From positions 2,062,501-2,126,500 of the forward strand of contig NZ_FNTD01000004.1 of NCBI RefSeq assembly GCF_900104815.1: a stretch of 64,000 bases of DNA, in the 5' to 3' direction. The translations under genes and the position numbers were made by a program. Origin of the DNA: Streptomyces misionensis. Lineage in GTDB: Bacteria > Actinomycetota > Actinomycetes > Streptomycetales > Streptomycetaceae. Below are positions 1 to 9,012 of the stretch, one piece after another (within the stretch, counting starts at the first letter, position 1; every line of letters starts with the position of its first letter). The notes under the pieces were generated by a model that saw only the letters and a program-made list of their open reading frames with translations, made no database searches and was not told the origin of the DNA.

Positions 1-1
1 C

Positions 2-511
2 CATGATTTCCATCCGCCCGTGCCGTCGTTCACGGTGACGAGCGCGGACGTCGAGGAGGGCGCGACGCTGAAGAGCGCTCAGGTGCACGCGGAGGGCAAC
101 ACCTCGCCGCAGCTGCGGTGGGAGGGCTTCCCGCCCGAGACCAAGAGCTTCGCCGTGACCTGCTACGACCCGGACGCGCCGACCGGCAGCGGGTTCTGGC
201 ACTGGGTGCTGTTCGACATCCCGGCCTCGGTGACGGAGCTGCCCGCGGGCGCGGGGAGCGGCAAGTTCGAGGGGCTGCCCGAGGGTGCCGTGCACGCGCG
301 CAACGACTACGGGACGAAGGACTTCGGCGGTGCCGCGCCGCCGCCCGGAGACGGCCCGCACCGCTACGTCTTCACGGTGTACGCGGTGGACCAGGAGAAG
401 CTGGGTCCGGACGCGGACGCGTCGCCGGCCGTCGTCGGCTTCAACCTGCGGTTCCACACCCTCGCGCGGGCGCAGCTCATCGGCGAGTACGAGAACCCCG
501 CGCAGGGCTGA
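2..511 (+). CDS. YbhB/YbcL (PEBP/Raf kinase inhibitor-like) family protein, 5' end cut by window edge
   Basis: Phosphatidylethanolamine-binding-protein fold; bacterial members are small cytoplasmic proteins of uncertain ligand. The family motifs are visible: DPDAP, then a HW pair in [11 protein letters not shown], and a later GPHRY segment before the FTVYAV strand. A GTG at 20 could start a 163-residue protein, but the frame stays open to the window edge and the upstream codons read HDFHPPV, which looks like the continuation of the family N-terminus. The true start is therefore probably outside the window. The gene ends in front of a strong intrinsic terminator, so it is the last gene of its transcript. 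Family assignment is firm; physiological role is unknown. Confidence 0.85.
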   Translation, partial: HDFHPPVPSFTVTSADVEEGATLKSAQVHAEGNTSPQLRWEGFPPETKSFAVTCYDPDAPTGSGFWHWVLFDIPASVTELPAGAGSGKFEGLPEGAVHARNDYGTKDFGGAAPPPGDGPHRYVFTVYAVDQEKLGPDADASPAVVGFNLRFHTLARAQLIGEYENPAQG

Positions 512-552
512 GCGCGGCACGTCGAGTCAGCCGGGCGTTCACGGAACGTTCG

Positions 553-594
553 CCCGTCTCCGGTCTTGGAAGTGACCGGAGACGGGCATTTTTT
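553..594 (+). terminator. Intrinsic terminator after the PEBP-family gene
   Basis: A perfect 13-bp inverted repeat (553-565 with 574-586), an 8-nt loop, and a run of six T at 589-594. This is a textbook rho-independent terminator, unusual in this GC-rich context for having a real T tract. Confidence 0.9.
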
Positions 595-679
595 ATTGCG
601 TTGTCCATCTCGGCGCGCCCGTCCAGAGTTGAGCCAAGCCCGCCGGGGGGTGGGCGGCTGCACACGGGAGGTGGGCCGG

Positions 680-1186
680 ATGCGTGACACGTTGGTGCTG
701 AACGCGAGCTTCGAGCCGCTGTCTACGGTGACTCTGCACCGAGCCGTCGTCCTGGTGCTCCAGGACAAGGCGGTGGTCGAGCAGGCCCATCCCGAACTGC
801 GCATGCGCGGGGCCGCGGTGGACATACCCGCACCCCGGGTGATCAGGCTGTGCCGGTACGTGCGGGTGCCGTTCCGAAGACAAGCGCCGTGGTCGCGGCG
901 GGGGGTGCTGGTGCGGGACCGGCACCGGTGCGTGTACTGCGGGCGCAGGGCGACGACGGTGGATCACGTGGTGCCGAGGGCGCAGGGCGGGCAGGACACG
1001 TGGCTGAACACCGTGGCGGCGTGCGCGGAGGACAACCACCGCAAGGCGGACCGGACTCCGGAGGAGGCCGGGATGACGTTGCTGAGGGCTCCGTTCGAGC
1101 CGACGCCGGCGGACGCGATGCTGCTCGCGCTGGGCGCCGAGGACTTCGCGGCACTGCCCGACTGGCTGGCCCAGGACGCCGCCTGA
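680..1186 (+). CDS. HNH endonuclease family protein
   Basis: A 168-residue protein with an HNH nuclease core: C84-x2-C87, the DH pair at 95-96, N110, C115 and H120. The cysteines would form the structural zinc site and His/Asn/His the metal-dependent nuclease site, as known for the family. The N-terminal 70 residues (starting MRDTLVLNASFEPL) are typical of a widely conserved actinobacterial HNH group of unknown substrate. The ATG at 680 was chosen because GGGAGG sits at 666-671 and homology begins there; an in-frame ATG at 566 lies inside the preceding terminator. It is a single-gene unit with no restriction-modification or toxin partner beside it, so a housekeeping DNA role is more likely than defence, but this is inference. 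Confidence 0.85.
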   Translation: MRDTLVLNASFEPLSTVTLHRAVVLVLQDKAVVEQAHPELRMRGAAVDIPAPRVIRLCRYVRVPFRRQAPWSRRGVLVRDRHRCVYCGRRATTVDHVVPRAQGGQDTWLNTVAACAEDNHRKADRTPEEAGMTLLRAPFEPTPADAMLLALGAEDFAALPDWLAQDAA

Positions 1187-1270
1187 CCGAGCGCCGTGAC
1201 GTCTCGTGACGTTCCGCGGCGGCCGCGGGTTCTGCCCGGCCGGCCGTCGTCCGCTCCTGCTTGATCGATC

Positions 1271-1305
1271 ACCCTGCCCGCGTCCGTGAGGGGCGCGGGC
1301 AGGGT
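1271..1305. terminator. Bidirectional hairpin between convergent HNH and SPFH genes
   Basis: A perfect 12-bp inverted repeat (1271-1282 with 1294-1305) around an 11-nt loop, between two convergent genes. There is no T tract, as is common for Streptomyces terminators. Confidence 0.65.
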
Positions 1306-1327
1306 GCCGGCGTTCGTGCGGTGGTCC

Positions 1328-2302
1328 TCAGTCGATGCTGGGCTTCTCGCGGCGTTCCGTCGCCGGGCCGTTGTTCTGGGCCGGGAGGGTGGCGCCGCCG
1401 TTGCCATTGCCGCCGTTGCCGCCGCCGAGGGGGCCGAAGTTGCCCATGGCGCCGGAGAGGCCCTTGAGGGCGTCGCCGATCTCGCTGGGGACGATCCAGA
1501 GCTTGTTGGCGTCGCCCTCGGCGATCTTCGGGAGCATCTGGAGGTACTGGTACGACAGGAGCTTCTGGTCGGGGTCGCCGGCGTGGATGGCCTCGAAGAC
1601 CGTGCGCACGGCCTGGGCCTCGCCCTCGGCGCGCAGGGCGGCGGCCTTGGCCTCACCCTCGGCGCGCAGGATCTGGGACTGCTTCTCGCCCTCGGCCGTG
1701 AGGATCGCGGCCTGGCGGGTGCCCTCGGCGGTGAGGATCGCGGCGCGCTTGTCACGGTCGGCGCGCATCTGCTTCTCCATCGAGTCCTGGATGGAGGTCG
1801 GGGGCTCGATGGCCTTCAGCTCGACGCGGTTGACGCGGATGCCCCACTTGCCGGTGGCCTCGTCCAGGACGCCGCGCAGGGCGGCGTTGATCTCCTCGCG
1901 GGAGGTCAGGGTGCGCTCCAGGTCCATGCCGCCGATGATGTTGCGCAGCGTGGTGACGGTGAGCTGCTCGATCGCCTGGATGTAGCTGGCGACCTCGTAG
2001 GTGGCGGCGCGGGCGTCCGTCACCTGGTAGTAGATGACGGTGTCGATGTTGACGACCAGGTTGTCCTGGGTGATCACCGGCTGGGGCGGGAACGGCACGA
2101 CCTGTTCACGCAGGTCGATCCGGTTGCGGATGGTGTCGATGAACGGGACCACGATGTTCAGGCCCGCGTTCAGGGTCCGCGTGTAGCGGCCGAAGCGTTC
2201 GACGATGGCCGCGCTGGCCTGTGGGATGACCTGGATGGTCTTGATCAGGGCGATGAAGACCAACACCACCAGAATGATCAGGACGATGATGACCGGTTCC
2301 AT
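1328..2302 (-). CDS. SPFH/Band 7 (slipin/paraslipin-like) membrane protein
   Basis: A 324-residue stomatin/prohibitin-family protein. Residues 2-22 form one membrane segment, about 25-185 the SPFH domain (including the FGRYTRTLNAGL and LRNIIGGMDLERTLTSR regions), and about 185-235 four tandem 11-residue repeats of the form AILTAEGxxQA, predicted to be coiled coil. A Gly/Asn-rich tail follows. Family members oligomerise into membrane rings and organise lipid microdomains or act with NfeD-type proteins. The nfeD-like gene lies 125 bp upstream on the same strand, the usual SPFH/NfeD pairing. The ATG at 2302 is preceded by GGGGAA. The function as a scaffold is from family knowledge, not from the sequence. 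Confidence 0.92.
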   Translation of the reverse strand: MEPVIIVLIILVVLVFIALIKTIQVIPQASAAIVERFGRYTRTLNAGLNIVVPFIDTIRNRIDLREQVVPFPPQPVITQDNLVVNIDTVIYYQVTDARAATYEVASYIQAIEQLTVTTLRNIIGGMDLERTLTSREEINAALRGVLDEATGKWGIRVNRVELKAIEPPTSIQDSMEKQMRADRDKRAAILTAEGTRQAAILTAEGEKQSQILRAEGEAKAAALRAEGEAQAVRTVFEAIHAGDPDQKLLSYQYLQMLPKIAEGDANKLWIVPSEIGDALKGLSGAMGNFGPLGGGNGGNGNGGATLPAQNNGPATERREKPSID

Positions 2303-2427
2303 CGTGTTCCCCGTACCCCTCTCCGCCTGGACGCCTTCGGACGATCTCGTGCGTGCTGCTCGTGCTGTTCAAAGGATCTTGCCCGTCGAGTCTGACAGAC
2401 CCCGGCCCAACTCGTGGGCAGGATCGC

Positions 2428-2859
2428 TCAGATGACGATCGCGGTGGCTCCTTCGATGTCCACGACGTCCACCTCCTGGCCCGCCTCGTAGGCCCGGCCG
2501 GAGTCCAGGGCGCGCGCCGACCAGATCTCCCCGGCGAGCTTGATGCGGCCGCCGGAGCCGTCGACCCGCTCCAGGACGACGGCCTGTCTGCCCTTCAACG
2601 CCTCCACGCCGGTGGCGAGTTGCGGGCTCTGCCGGCCGTGCCGGGCCGCGATGGGCCGTACGACGGCGATGAGGGCGACGGAGACCACGAGGAATGTGAG
2701 CACCTGGCCGACCACGCCGAGGCCGAGGCCGGCGGCGACGGCGGCCGCGACGGCCCCCACCGCGAACATGCCGAACTCGGGCATGGCGGTGACGACGAGC
2801 GGGATTCCGAGCGCCGCCGCGCCGACGAGCCACCACACCCATGCGTCGATGTCGTTCAC
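2428..2859 (-). CDS. NfeD-like OB-fold membrane protein
   Basis: A 143-residue protein with about three hydrophobic segments (around 7-26, 30-46 and 49-67) followed by a C-terminal OB-fold-type beta domain (about 83-143, including the GGRIKLAGEIWSARA stretch). This is the short NfeD1b form without the ClpP-like protease domain. Short NfeD proteins are known to pair with SPFH proteins, and the SPFH gene lies directly downstream, so the two probably form a membrane microdomain complex. The pair is likely one transcript from a promoter upstream of 2859. No protease active site is present. Confidence 0.88.
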   Translation of the reverse strand: MNDIDAWVWWLVGAAALGIPLVVTAMPEFGMFAVGAVAAAVAAGLGLGVVGQVLTFLVVSVALIAVVRPIAARHGRQSPQLATGVEALKGRQAVVLERVDGSGGRIKLAGEIWSARALDSGRAYEAGQEVDVVDIEGATAIVI

Positions 2860-2929
2860 GTGGTCATCGTAGGGCCCCGTTCGGACCGCGGACAGGGCGC
2901 GTTGAGGGGCGGGGCCGGTTCGCGCGGGG

Positions 2930-3727
<798 letters not shown>

Positions 3728-3877
3728 GAGCGCGTTGTCTCCCCTTGCAGTGTGGCCGGTTCCGGCTGTCGCGTACGCCTGTGGCTCGGTCCGCCGCGCC
3801 GGTGGGCGCAGCCCATATGAAATCTACGCCACGAGTGCACCAGTCCATTCCATCGGTCCGGTCCTTAGGGTGGGGGC

Positions 3878-4666
3878 ATGCTCACGGAACCACGTTCAGG
3901 GCGCCTCGCTGCTTGGGGAAATGCCCTTTTGGCCGGACTTGTCTCTCCGGATGACGCAGCGCTCGCCATTGTGGGCGACGACACGGTGCACCGGGTGGCG
4001 GGGCTGCCCGGGGAGCCCGCTCCGGTCGGGCTCACGCTCGCGCTGGGGCGGCTGCGGGCGCTGGGGACGACGGGGCTGCGGGTGGCGCTGCCGGCGCCGG
4101 GGCATCCGCTGGGGCTCAGCGGGCCGCCGGAGTTCAACGCGCGGGCGCTGGAGGCGGAGGAGGCGGTGGTCTGCTTCGGCGCGGCGTTCGGTCTGGTGCC
4201 CGAGCCGTACGAGGTGGGGCCGGCCGGTGATGTCCATGCCGAGGTGGTCTGGCATGTGCTGCCGGTGCGGGAGGCCCCGCCCGCGGACGTGCCCTCGCTC
4301 GGCGAGGCGGAGCGCGAGCTGGCGGAGGCGCTGCGGGACGCGACGGCGGTGCTCGCCCGGCTGGACGTCGCCGCGTCGGGGCCGGTGGCGGAGGCGGCGA
4401 TCGACGCGTACCGGGCCCGGGCGGAGCGCGGCCGCGAGGTCCTGGCGCCGGGTTATCCGCCGCGCGCGGTGCGCGTCCTGGAGCTGGCCCAACGGGTCGC
4501 CTTCCTGATCTCCCTGGCCGAGGGCAACGGCCACGGCGCCGCGGTCACCGCCGCCGAGATCTCCGCCCGCACCGAGGCCCTGCGCCCGGTGGAGCGCACG
4601 GCCCGCCGGGCGCAGGTGGCGGCGTACAACTCGATCGTGGAAGAACGGGAGCGGGGCGTGCGGTGA
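3878..4666 (+). CDS. Conserved hypothetical protein (Streptomyces)
   Basis: A 262-residue, Ala/Glu-rich, soluble protein with no recognised catalytic motif, signal peptide or membrane segment. The ATG at 3878 follows a G-rich stretch (GGGTGGGGGC) that can act as a ribosome-binding site. Codon use has the normal strong third-position GC of the genome, so I take it as real. The C-terminal 80 residues are predicted helical (RAVRVLELAQRVAF). It is divergent from the ABC ATPase gene across a 150-bp gap. I recall similar proteins in other Streptomyces but know no function. Confidence 0.75.
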   Translation: MLTEPRSGRLAAWGNALLAGLVSPDDAALAIVGDDTVHRVAGLPGEPAPVGLTLALGRLRALGTTGLRVALPAPGHPLGLSGPPEFNARALEAEEAVVCFGAAFGLVPEPYEVGPAGDVHAEVVWHVLPVREAPPADVPSLGEAERELAEALRDATAVLARLDVAASGPVAEAAIDAYRARAERGREVLAPGYPPRAVRVLELAQRVAFLISLAEGNGHGAAVTAAEISARTEALRPVERTARRAQVAAYNSIVEERERGVR

Positions 4667-5416
4667 CCCTGCGGGGCTTTGGCCGGGGGTGCCGGGTGTA
4701 GGGGTCCCGGGGCGGCCGGGGGGCGCGGTGGACGACGGGCGGCCGGGCACGGTGGACGACGAGGGGCCGGATTCGGGGGCGGCGCCGGCGCGGGGCGTGG
4801 CGGCCGTGGCCCGGGAACCGGCGGGCGACGCTTACGCAGGGCCGGCGAGCACGGCGTAAACACTGGGCGGGGGCGGCGCAGGCGCGGGGCGCTGCGTCCG
4901 GGACTCGGAGGCGGCCCGCCCAGGGTGCGGCGGCCGGAGGCAGTGATGCACGACGAGCGGCCGGGCTCGGGGGCGTGGCGGCCGTGGCCCGGGGACCGGC
5001 GGACGGTACTCACGCAGGGCACTGCGGGCCGGGAGCACGGTGTGAACACTGGGCGGGCACGTGGGCAGCGCCGGCCCGGGGTGCCACGGCCGGGGCTCGG
5101 GGCGGCACTCGCCCCAGGTGCGGCGGCCGGGGACCGAGGGGGCACTCACGCGGGGTGCGGCGGCCGGGTCGGGGCGGCTGAGGTGCCTCCTATGTGGACC
5201 AGCGGGAGGCCCGAACCCGGCGCACGACGACCGACCGGGTCCCAGGCTGTCGGGCCGACGAGGGAGGTTCTGGAGCGTTGCTGCCGCGTGTGGGATCGCC
5301 GGTGGCACCGGCTGGCCCGCCGGGGCGAAAGGGCGCGCAGCGCGTCAGGGATCGTCCGACCGGACTCGGAGCCGCAGGGTGCGGGGTCGGCAGGGTCGTG
5401 TGCACCGGCTGCGCGG

Positions 5417-5531
5417 GCCGGGCGAGGCCGGAGGCCGACGAGCGGTGTCGGGGGCGGCTGGTCCTGCGCGGAGACACCGGCCCGGTGCGGCACCGGCGCC
5501 CCCTGGGCCGTCGGCCGCACGAAGCCCCGGG
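5417..5531 (+). repeat. 115-bp direct repeat, copy 1
   Basis: It matches 5579-5693 with about six differences in 115 positions, at a period of 162 bp. In the frame reading RPEADERC most differences change the amino acid, which argues against protein-level constraint. Confidence 0.85.
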
Positions 5532-5578
5532 GCCCGTCGGCCGCGGGTGGCCGGCAGCGAACCCACCGCCCCGGGCGA

Positions 5579-5693
5579 GCCGGGCGAGGCCGGAGGCCGA
5601 CGAGCGGTGCCGGGGGCGGCTGGTCCTGCACGGAGACACCGGCCCGCTGCGGCACCGGCACCCCCTGAGCCGTCGGCCGCACGAAGCGCCGGG
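5579..5693 (+). repeat. 115-bp direct repeat, copy 2
   Basis: Second copy of the unit at 5417-5531, 162 bp downstream. A shorter shared piece, GGCCGGCAGCGAACCCACCG, follows copy 1 (5549) and recurs at 5756, beyond copy 2. Confidence 0.85.
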
Positions 5694-5840
5694 CCGCCCG
5701 TCGGACGGAGGCGCCGAACACGGAACCGTCCCCGCGCCCGCCGGCCGCCCGTCAGGGCCGGCAGCGAACCCACCGCCCCTAGCGGCGGCCGGACGCCTGC
5801 GGGGGGGGTGCCGGGGCTCGTACGGACCGGTGATGTGACA

Positions 5841-5866
5841 AGGCCCCCCGCTGGACCGGGGGGCCT
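5841..5866 (-). terminator. Terminator of the chaplin gene
   Basis: A perfect 10-bp stem (5841-5850 with 5857-5866) and 6-nt loop, 32 bp beyond the stop codon of the minus-strand chaplin gene. It lies at the edge of the gene-free region. Confidence 0.7.
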
Positions 5867-5897
5867 GTGCCTCAGACGACGGCGACGCGGTGGTTCC

Positions 5898-6137
5898 TCA
5901 GTGGTTGAGGCCGAGGTTGCCGAAGGCCGGGTTCAGCACGCCGATGACGCTGACGCTGTCGCCGACCGCGTTCACCGGGACGTGCACCGGGGCCTGAACG
6001 GTGTTGCCCGAGACCACGCCCGGGGAGCCCTGCGCCGCACCGGCCGCCTGGCTGTTGGCGGAGGCCAGGCCGGCACCGGCGGCCACGAGGCCACCCGCCA
6101 CCATCGTCACGGCCGCTGCCTTCTTCAGGTTCTTCAC
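5898..6137 (-). CDS. Short chaplin lacking cysteines (ChpE-like)
   Basis: A 79-residue secreted surface protein. A signal peptide covers about residues 1-27 (VKNLKKAAAVTMVAGG... ending ASA), followed by one chaplin domain (about 37-79) containing the hallmark HVPVNAVG and VIGVLNPAFGN stretches. Chaplins self-assemble into amyloid-like fibrils that let aerial hyphae escape surface tension. Most short chaplins carry two cysteines in this domain; this one has none, as in ChpE of S. coelicolor. The GTG at 6137 was chosen because GAGGGG precedes it and the signal peptide starts there; a longer frame from 6221 adds a non-signal extension. A hairpin (6160-6166 with 6174-6180) lies just upstream of the ribosome-binding site. 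Confidence 0.93.
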   Translation of the reverse strand: MKNLKKAAAVTMVAGGLVAAGAGLASANSQAAGAAQGSPGVVSGNTVQAPVHVPVNAVGDSVSVIGVLNPAFGNLGLNH

Positions 6138-6306
6138 TTTCCAACCCCTCTTGAGCTTCGCCACGGCGGTTCTCCGTGGCACGCACTGGAGAACGGCGGA
6201 GACCGCCGGGGGATGCGCCATCCGGGTGACATTCCCACGACGGTATGAATCTCAGCCCGGACGGGAGTGTCGGCGCGGCGTCAGGTTGACGCGCCGTGGG
6301 GTCGCC

Positions 6307-6948
6307 TCAGCTGCTCACCCCGTGCCGCACGGCCCACAGCGCGGCCTGGGTGCGGTCGGCGAGGTCGAGCTTCATCAGGATGTTGGAGACGTGCGTCTTG
6401 ACGGTCTTCTCGGACAGCACCAGCGCACGGGCGATCTCGCGGTTGGAACGGCCGTCCGCGATCAGGCCCAGCACCTCCCGCTCCCGCTCGGTGAGCGAAC
6501 CACCCCTGCCCTGACCTGAGTTGGCCTCCTCCTGGGACAGCAGCGCGCCCGCGACCTCGGGCTGGAGCAGGATGTGCCCGGCGTGCACGGAGCGGATGGC
6601 GTCGGCCAGGGCGTCGGGATCGACGTCCTTGTACACGTACCCCGCGGCGCCCGCGCGCAGGGCGGGCACCACAGTGCGCTGCTCGGTGAAGCTGGTGACG
6701 ATCAACACCCGTGCGGGGTTGGCGAGTTCGCGCAGCCGGCGCAGGGCGTCGATGCCGTCCGTGCCCGGCATCCGGACGTCCATGAGGACGACGTCGGGCC
6801 GCAGCTCCCCGGCGCGCTCGACCCCCTCGGCGCCGTCGGCCGCCTCGCCGACGACGACTATGTCCTCCTGCACCTCCAGAAAGGTGCGCAGGCCCCGGCG
6901 GACGACCTGGTGGTCGTCGACGATCAGCACTTTGATGGGCTCAGCCAC
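6307..6948 (-). CDS. NarL/FixJ-family response regulator
   Basis: A 213-residue regulator. The receiver domain (about 5-120) has the acidic pair D11/D12 and phospho-acceptor D57 in VVLMDVRMPG. A LuxR-type HTH covers about 148-205 (LTEREREVLGLIADG ... EKTVKTHVSNILMKL). It starts with GTG and overlaps the last 8 nt of the upstream histidine kinase gene (6941-6948), so the two are translationally coupled and surely form one system. Targets are unknown. Resemblance to DevR/LiaR-type regulators is general only. Confidence 0.93.
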   Translation of the reverse strand: MAEPIKVLIVDDHQVVRRGLRTFLEVQEDIVVVGEAADGAEGVERAGELRPDVVLMDVRMPGTDGIDALRRLRELANPARVLIVTSFTEQRTVVPALRAGAAGYVYKDVDPDALADAIRSVHAGHILLQPEVAGALLSQEEANSGQGRGGSLTEREREVLGLIADGRSNREIARALVLSEKTVKTHVSNILMKLDLADRTQAALWAVRHGVSS

Positions 6949-8086
6949 CGGGGACCTCCATCTCGATCGTGGTGCCCTTGCCGGGCGCCGATTCCACGGT
7001 CAGCGTGCCGCCGACCCCGCTCGCCCGGTCGCGCATCGAGACCAGCCCGAGGTGCCGTCCGGCGCGGCCCACCGCGGCCGGGTCGAAGCCGTCGCCGTCG
7101 TCGGCGACGCGCAGCACGGCGCCGCCGCCGCGCCGCTCCACGCTGACGTCGACGTGCTCGGCGTGGGCGTGGCGCAGCGCGTTGTGCAGGGCCTCCTGGG
7201 CCACCCGCAGCACGGCCTCCTCCTGGGCGGCGGGCAGCGCCCGGTAGCCGGCACCGGTGAAGGTGACGCGGGCGCTGTGGGCGCGGTCGAGGACCTGGAT
7301 CTGGGTGCGCAGGGTGGCGATCAGGCCGTCCTCGTCCAGGGCCGCGGGCCGCAACTCCACGACGGCGGCCCGCAGTTCGTCGGCGGCCTCGGCGGCGAGC
7401 GCGGCGACCTGGTGGAGTTCGCCCTTGGCGCGCGCGGGGTCGCGGTCGACGAGGGCGGCGGCGGCCTGGGCGGTCAGGCGCAGCGAGAAGAGCTTCTGGC
7501 TGACCGCGTCGTGCAGTTCGTGGGCGAGCCGGGAGCGTTCCTCGGCGATGGTGAGTTCGCGGCTGCGTTCGTAGAGGCGGGCGTTGGTGAGGGCGATCGC
7601 GGCGTGCTGGGCGAGCAGGGCGAGCAGTTCCTCGTCCTCCTCGGTGAAGCCGCAGCCGCCGTCCGGCTTGGGACAGTTCTTGTTGGCGAGGAACAGCGCG
7701 CCGATGACCTCGTCGTCGGCGCGGATGGGCAGGCCGAGGAAGTCGACGAGGTCGGGGTGGGCCTGGGGCCAGCCCTCGAAGCGGGGGTCCCGGCGCACGT
7801 CGGCGAGGCGCTGGGGGCGGGCCTCGTGCAGCATCGCGGCGAGGATGCCGTGCTGGCGGGGCAGCGGGCCGATCGCCTTCCACTGGGCGTCGCTGACGCC
7901 GTCCACCACGAACTGGGCGAAGCCGCCGTGGTCGTCGGGGACGCCGAGGGCGGCGTACTGCGCGTCGAGCAGCTCGCGGGCGGAGGCGACGATCGTCTTG
8001 AGGACGTCGCGCGTCTCCAGGTGTCTGCTCATGGCCAGCAGCGCGGAACTCACCGCGGCGAGGCCGGACCGGGGGCCGTGACTCAT
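6941..8086 (-). CDS. GAF-domain sensor histidine kinase (HisKA_3 type)
   Basis: A 381-residue kinase. A GAF-like sensor region spans about 25-170, the HisKA_3 dimerisation box HELHDAVSQ is at 189-197 with phospho-His in ELHD, and the HATPase_c domain lies in the last 100 residues (DDGDGFDP box). No transmembrane segment or signal peptide is seen, so it senses a cytosolic signal. The GAF domain contains two cysteines (in NKNCPKPDGGCGF) that might take part in redox or metal sensing, but this is speculative. It is followed by its response regulator with an 8-nt overlap. Confidence 0.92.
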   Translation of the reverse strand: MSHGPRSGLAAVSSALLAMSRHLETRDVLKTIVASARELLDAQYAALGVPDDHGGFAQFVVDGVSDAQWKAIGPLPRQHGILAAMLHEARPQRLADVRRDPRFEGWPQAHPDLVDFLGLPIRADDEVIGALFLANKNCPKPDGGCGFTEEDEELLALLAQHAAIALTNARLYERSRELTIAEERSRLAHELHDAVSQKLFSLRLTAQAAAALVDRDPARAKGELHQVAALAAEAADELRAAVVELRPAALDEDGLIATLRTQIQVLDRAHSARVTFTGAGYRALPAAQEEAVLRVAQEALHNALRHAHAEHVDVSVERRGGGAVLRVADDGDGFDPAAVGRAGRHLGLVSMRDRASGVGGTLTVESAPGKGTTIEMEVPGG

Positions 8087-8316
8087 GTCCTCACGGTACC
8101 GGCGGGGCCGGCCGGGGCGGATCGGCCCACCGCGGCACGGGCCCCGTCCGCTGGACCTAGGACGGACGGCCCAGGACCCGGGGCCCCGGACCGGTGATGT
8201 ACGCCGAAGGGACCGCCGGCTCTGCGGCTCGCGGCCGAGGTGGTGCCGCGGGGTGCGTTCCTAGGTTGATCCCCGCCGCCCGAGGGGGCGGACCGCGACG
8301 AGGGGAGACGGTAGTC

Positions 8317-9012
8317 ATGCCGGTAGGGATCATCACGGGGGCCTCGAAGGGGCTGGGGCGGGCGCTCGCCGAGGCGCTGGCCGGGCTCGGCTGGGACCTG
8401 GTGCTGGACGCGCGCGGCGCGGCGGCGCTGCGGGAGGCCGAGGCGGCCGTCGGCAGGCACGGCACCCGGGTGGTGGCGCTGCCCGGGGACGTGACGGACG
8501 CCGGGCACCGGGCCGCGCTGGTGGCCGCCGCCCGGGAGCTGGGCGGGGTCGATCTGCTGGTGAACAACGCGAGCGCGCTCGGCGCGGAGCCGCTGGTGCG
8601 GCTGGCGGAGCTGCCGCTGACGGGGCTGCGGCGGGCCCTGGAGGTCAATGTGACCGCCGCGCTGGGCCTGGTCCAGGAGGCGCTGCCGCTGCTGCGGGCG
8701 TCGGCGGCCGGCACGGTGATCGCGGTGGGCTCGGACGCGGCGGCGGAGGCGTACGAGACCTGGGGCGGTTACGGCGCCTCCAAGGCGGCTCTGGAGCAGC
8801 TGGCGGCGGTGCTGGCGGTGGAGGAGCCGGGCCTGCGGGTGTGGGCGGTGGACCCCGGGGACATGGCGACCGAGCTGCACGCGGCGGCCGTGCCGGGCGA
8901 GGAGGACCTGGGTGTGGCGCCCGCCGCCGTCGTGCCCGGGTTCCTGCGGCTGCTGGCGGAGCGGCCGGCCAGTGGGCGGTACGCGGCACACGCGCTGGTG
9001 GCGGGCCGATGA
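8317..9012 (+). CDS. SDR-family oxidoreductase
   Basis: A 231-residue classical short-chain dehydrogenase. The NAD(P)-binding motif TGASKGLG is at the N-terminus, NNAS follows in the fourth strand, and the catalytic YGASK appears near residue 150. ATG 8317 was chosen because AGGGGAG lies just upstream and the Rossmann fold begins directly; a longer in-frame start at 8194 adds a nonsense-like extension. The stop overlaps the ATG of the QueA-like gene (ATGA at 9009-9012), so the two are one translationally coupled operon. Substrate unknown. Confidence 0.88.
   Translation: MPVGIITGASKGLGRALAEALAGLGWDLVLDARGAAALREAEAAVGRHGTRVVALPGDVTDAGHRAALVAAARELGGVDLLVNNASALGAEPLVRLAELPLTGLRRALEVNVTAALGLVQEALPLLRASAAGTVIAVGSDAAAEAYETWGGYGASKAALEQLAAVLAVEEPGLRVWAVDPGDMATELHAAAVPGEEDLGVAPAAVVPGFLRLLAERPASGRYAAHALVAGR

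Larger units (their letters stand above)
4667..5837. other. 1.2-kb gene-free, very GC-rich region with degenerate direct repeats
   Basis: Several long open frames run through this stretch on both strands, but their products are low-complexity Gly/Arg/Ala/Pro strings, and none looks like a known protein. Stretches recur: the segment around 4765-4870 (ending GTAAACACTGGGCGGG) reappears in diverged form around 4961-5056 (ending GTGAACACTGGGCGGG), and a 115-bp unit at 5417-5531 recurs at 5579-5693. GGCCGGCAGCGAACCCACCG occurs at both 5549 and 5756. I interpret it as non-coding, repeat-expanded or decayed sequence. Confidence 0.6.

Noticed and set aside
566..679. N-terminal extension of the HNH nuclease from an ATG at 566
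   Set aside because: It overlaps the terminator hairpin, and the conserved protein begins at 680 behind a good ribosome-binding site.
680..1186. HNH gene as part of a defence or homing system
   Set aside because: No methyltransferase, toxin, intron or mobile element is adjacent, and the gene family is widespread as a single gene.
4679..5668. Long plus-strand frame (329 residues) in the repeat block
   Set aside because: The product is a Gly/Arg/Ala-rich string without domains, repeats inside it change amino acids freely, and there is no ribosome-binding site. It is a GC-composition artefact.
8956..9002. Possible fusion of SDR and QueA-like genes
   Set aside because: The frames differ and the stop and start overlap as ATGA, so they are two coupled genes.
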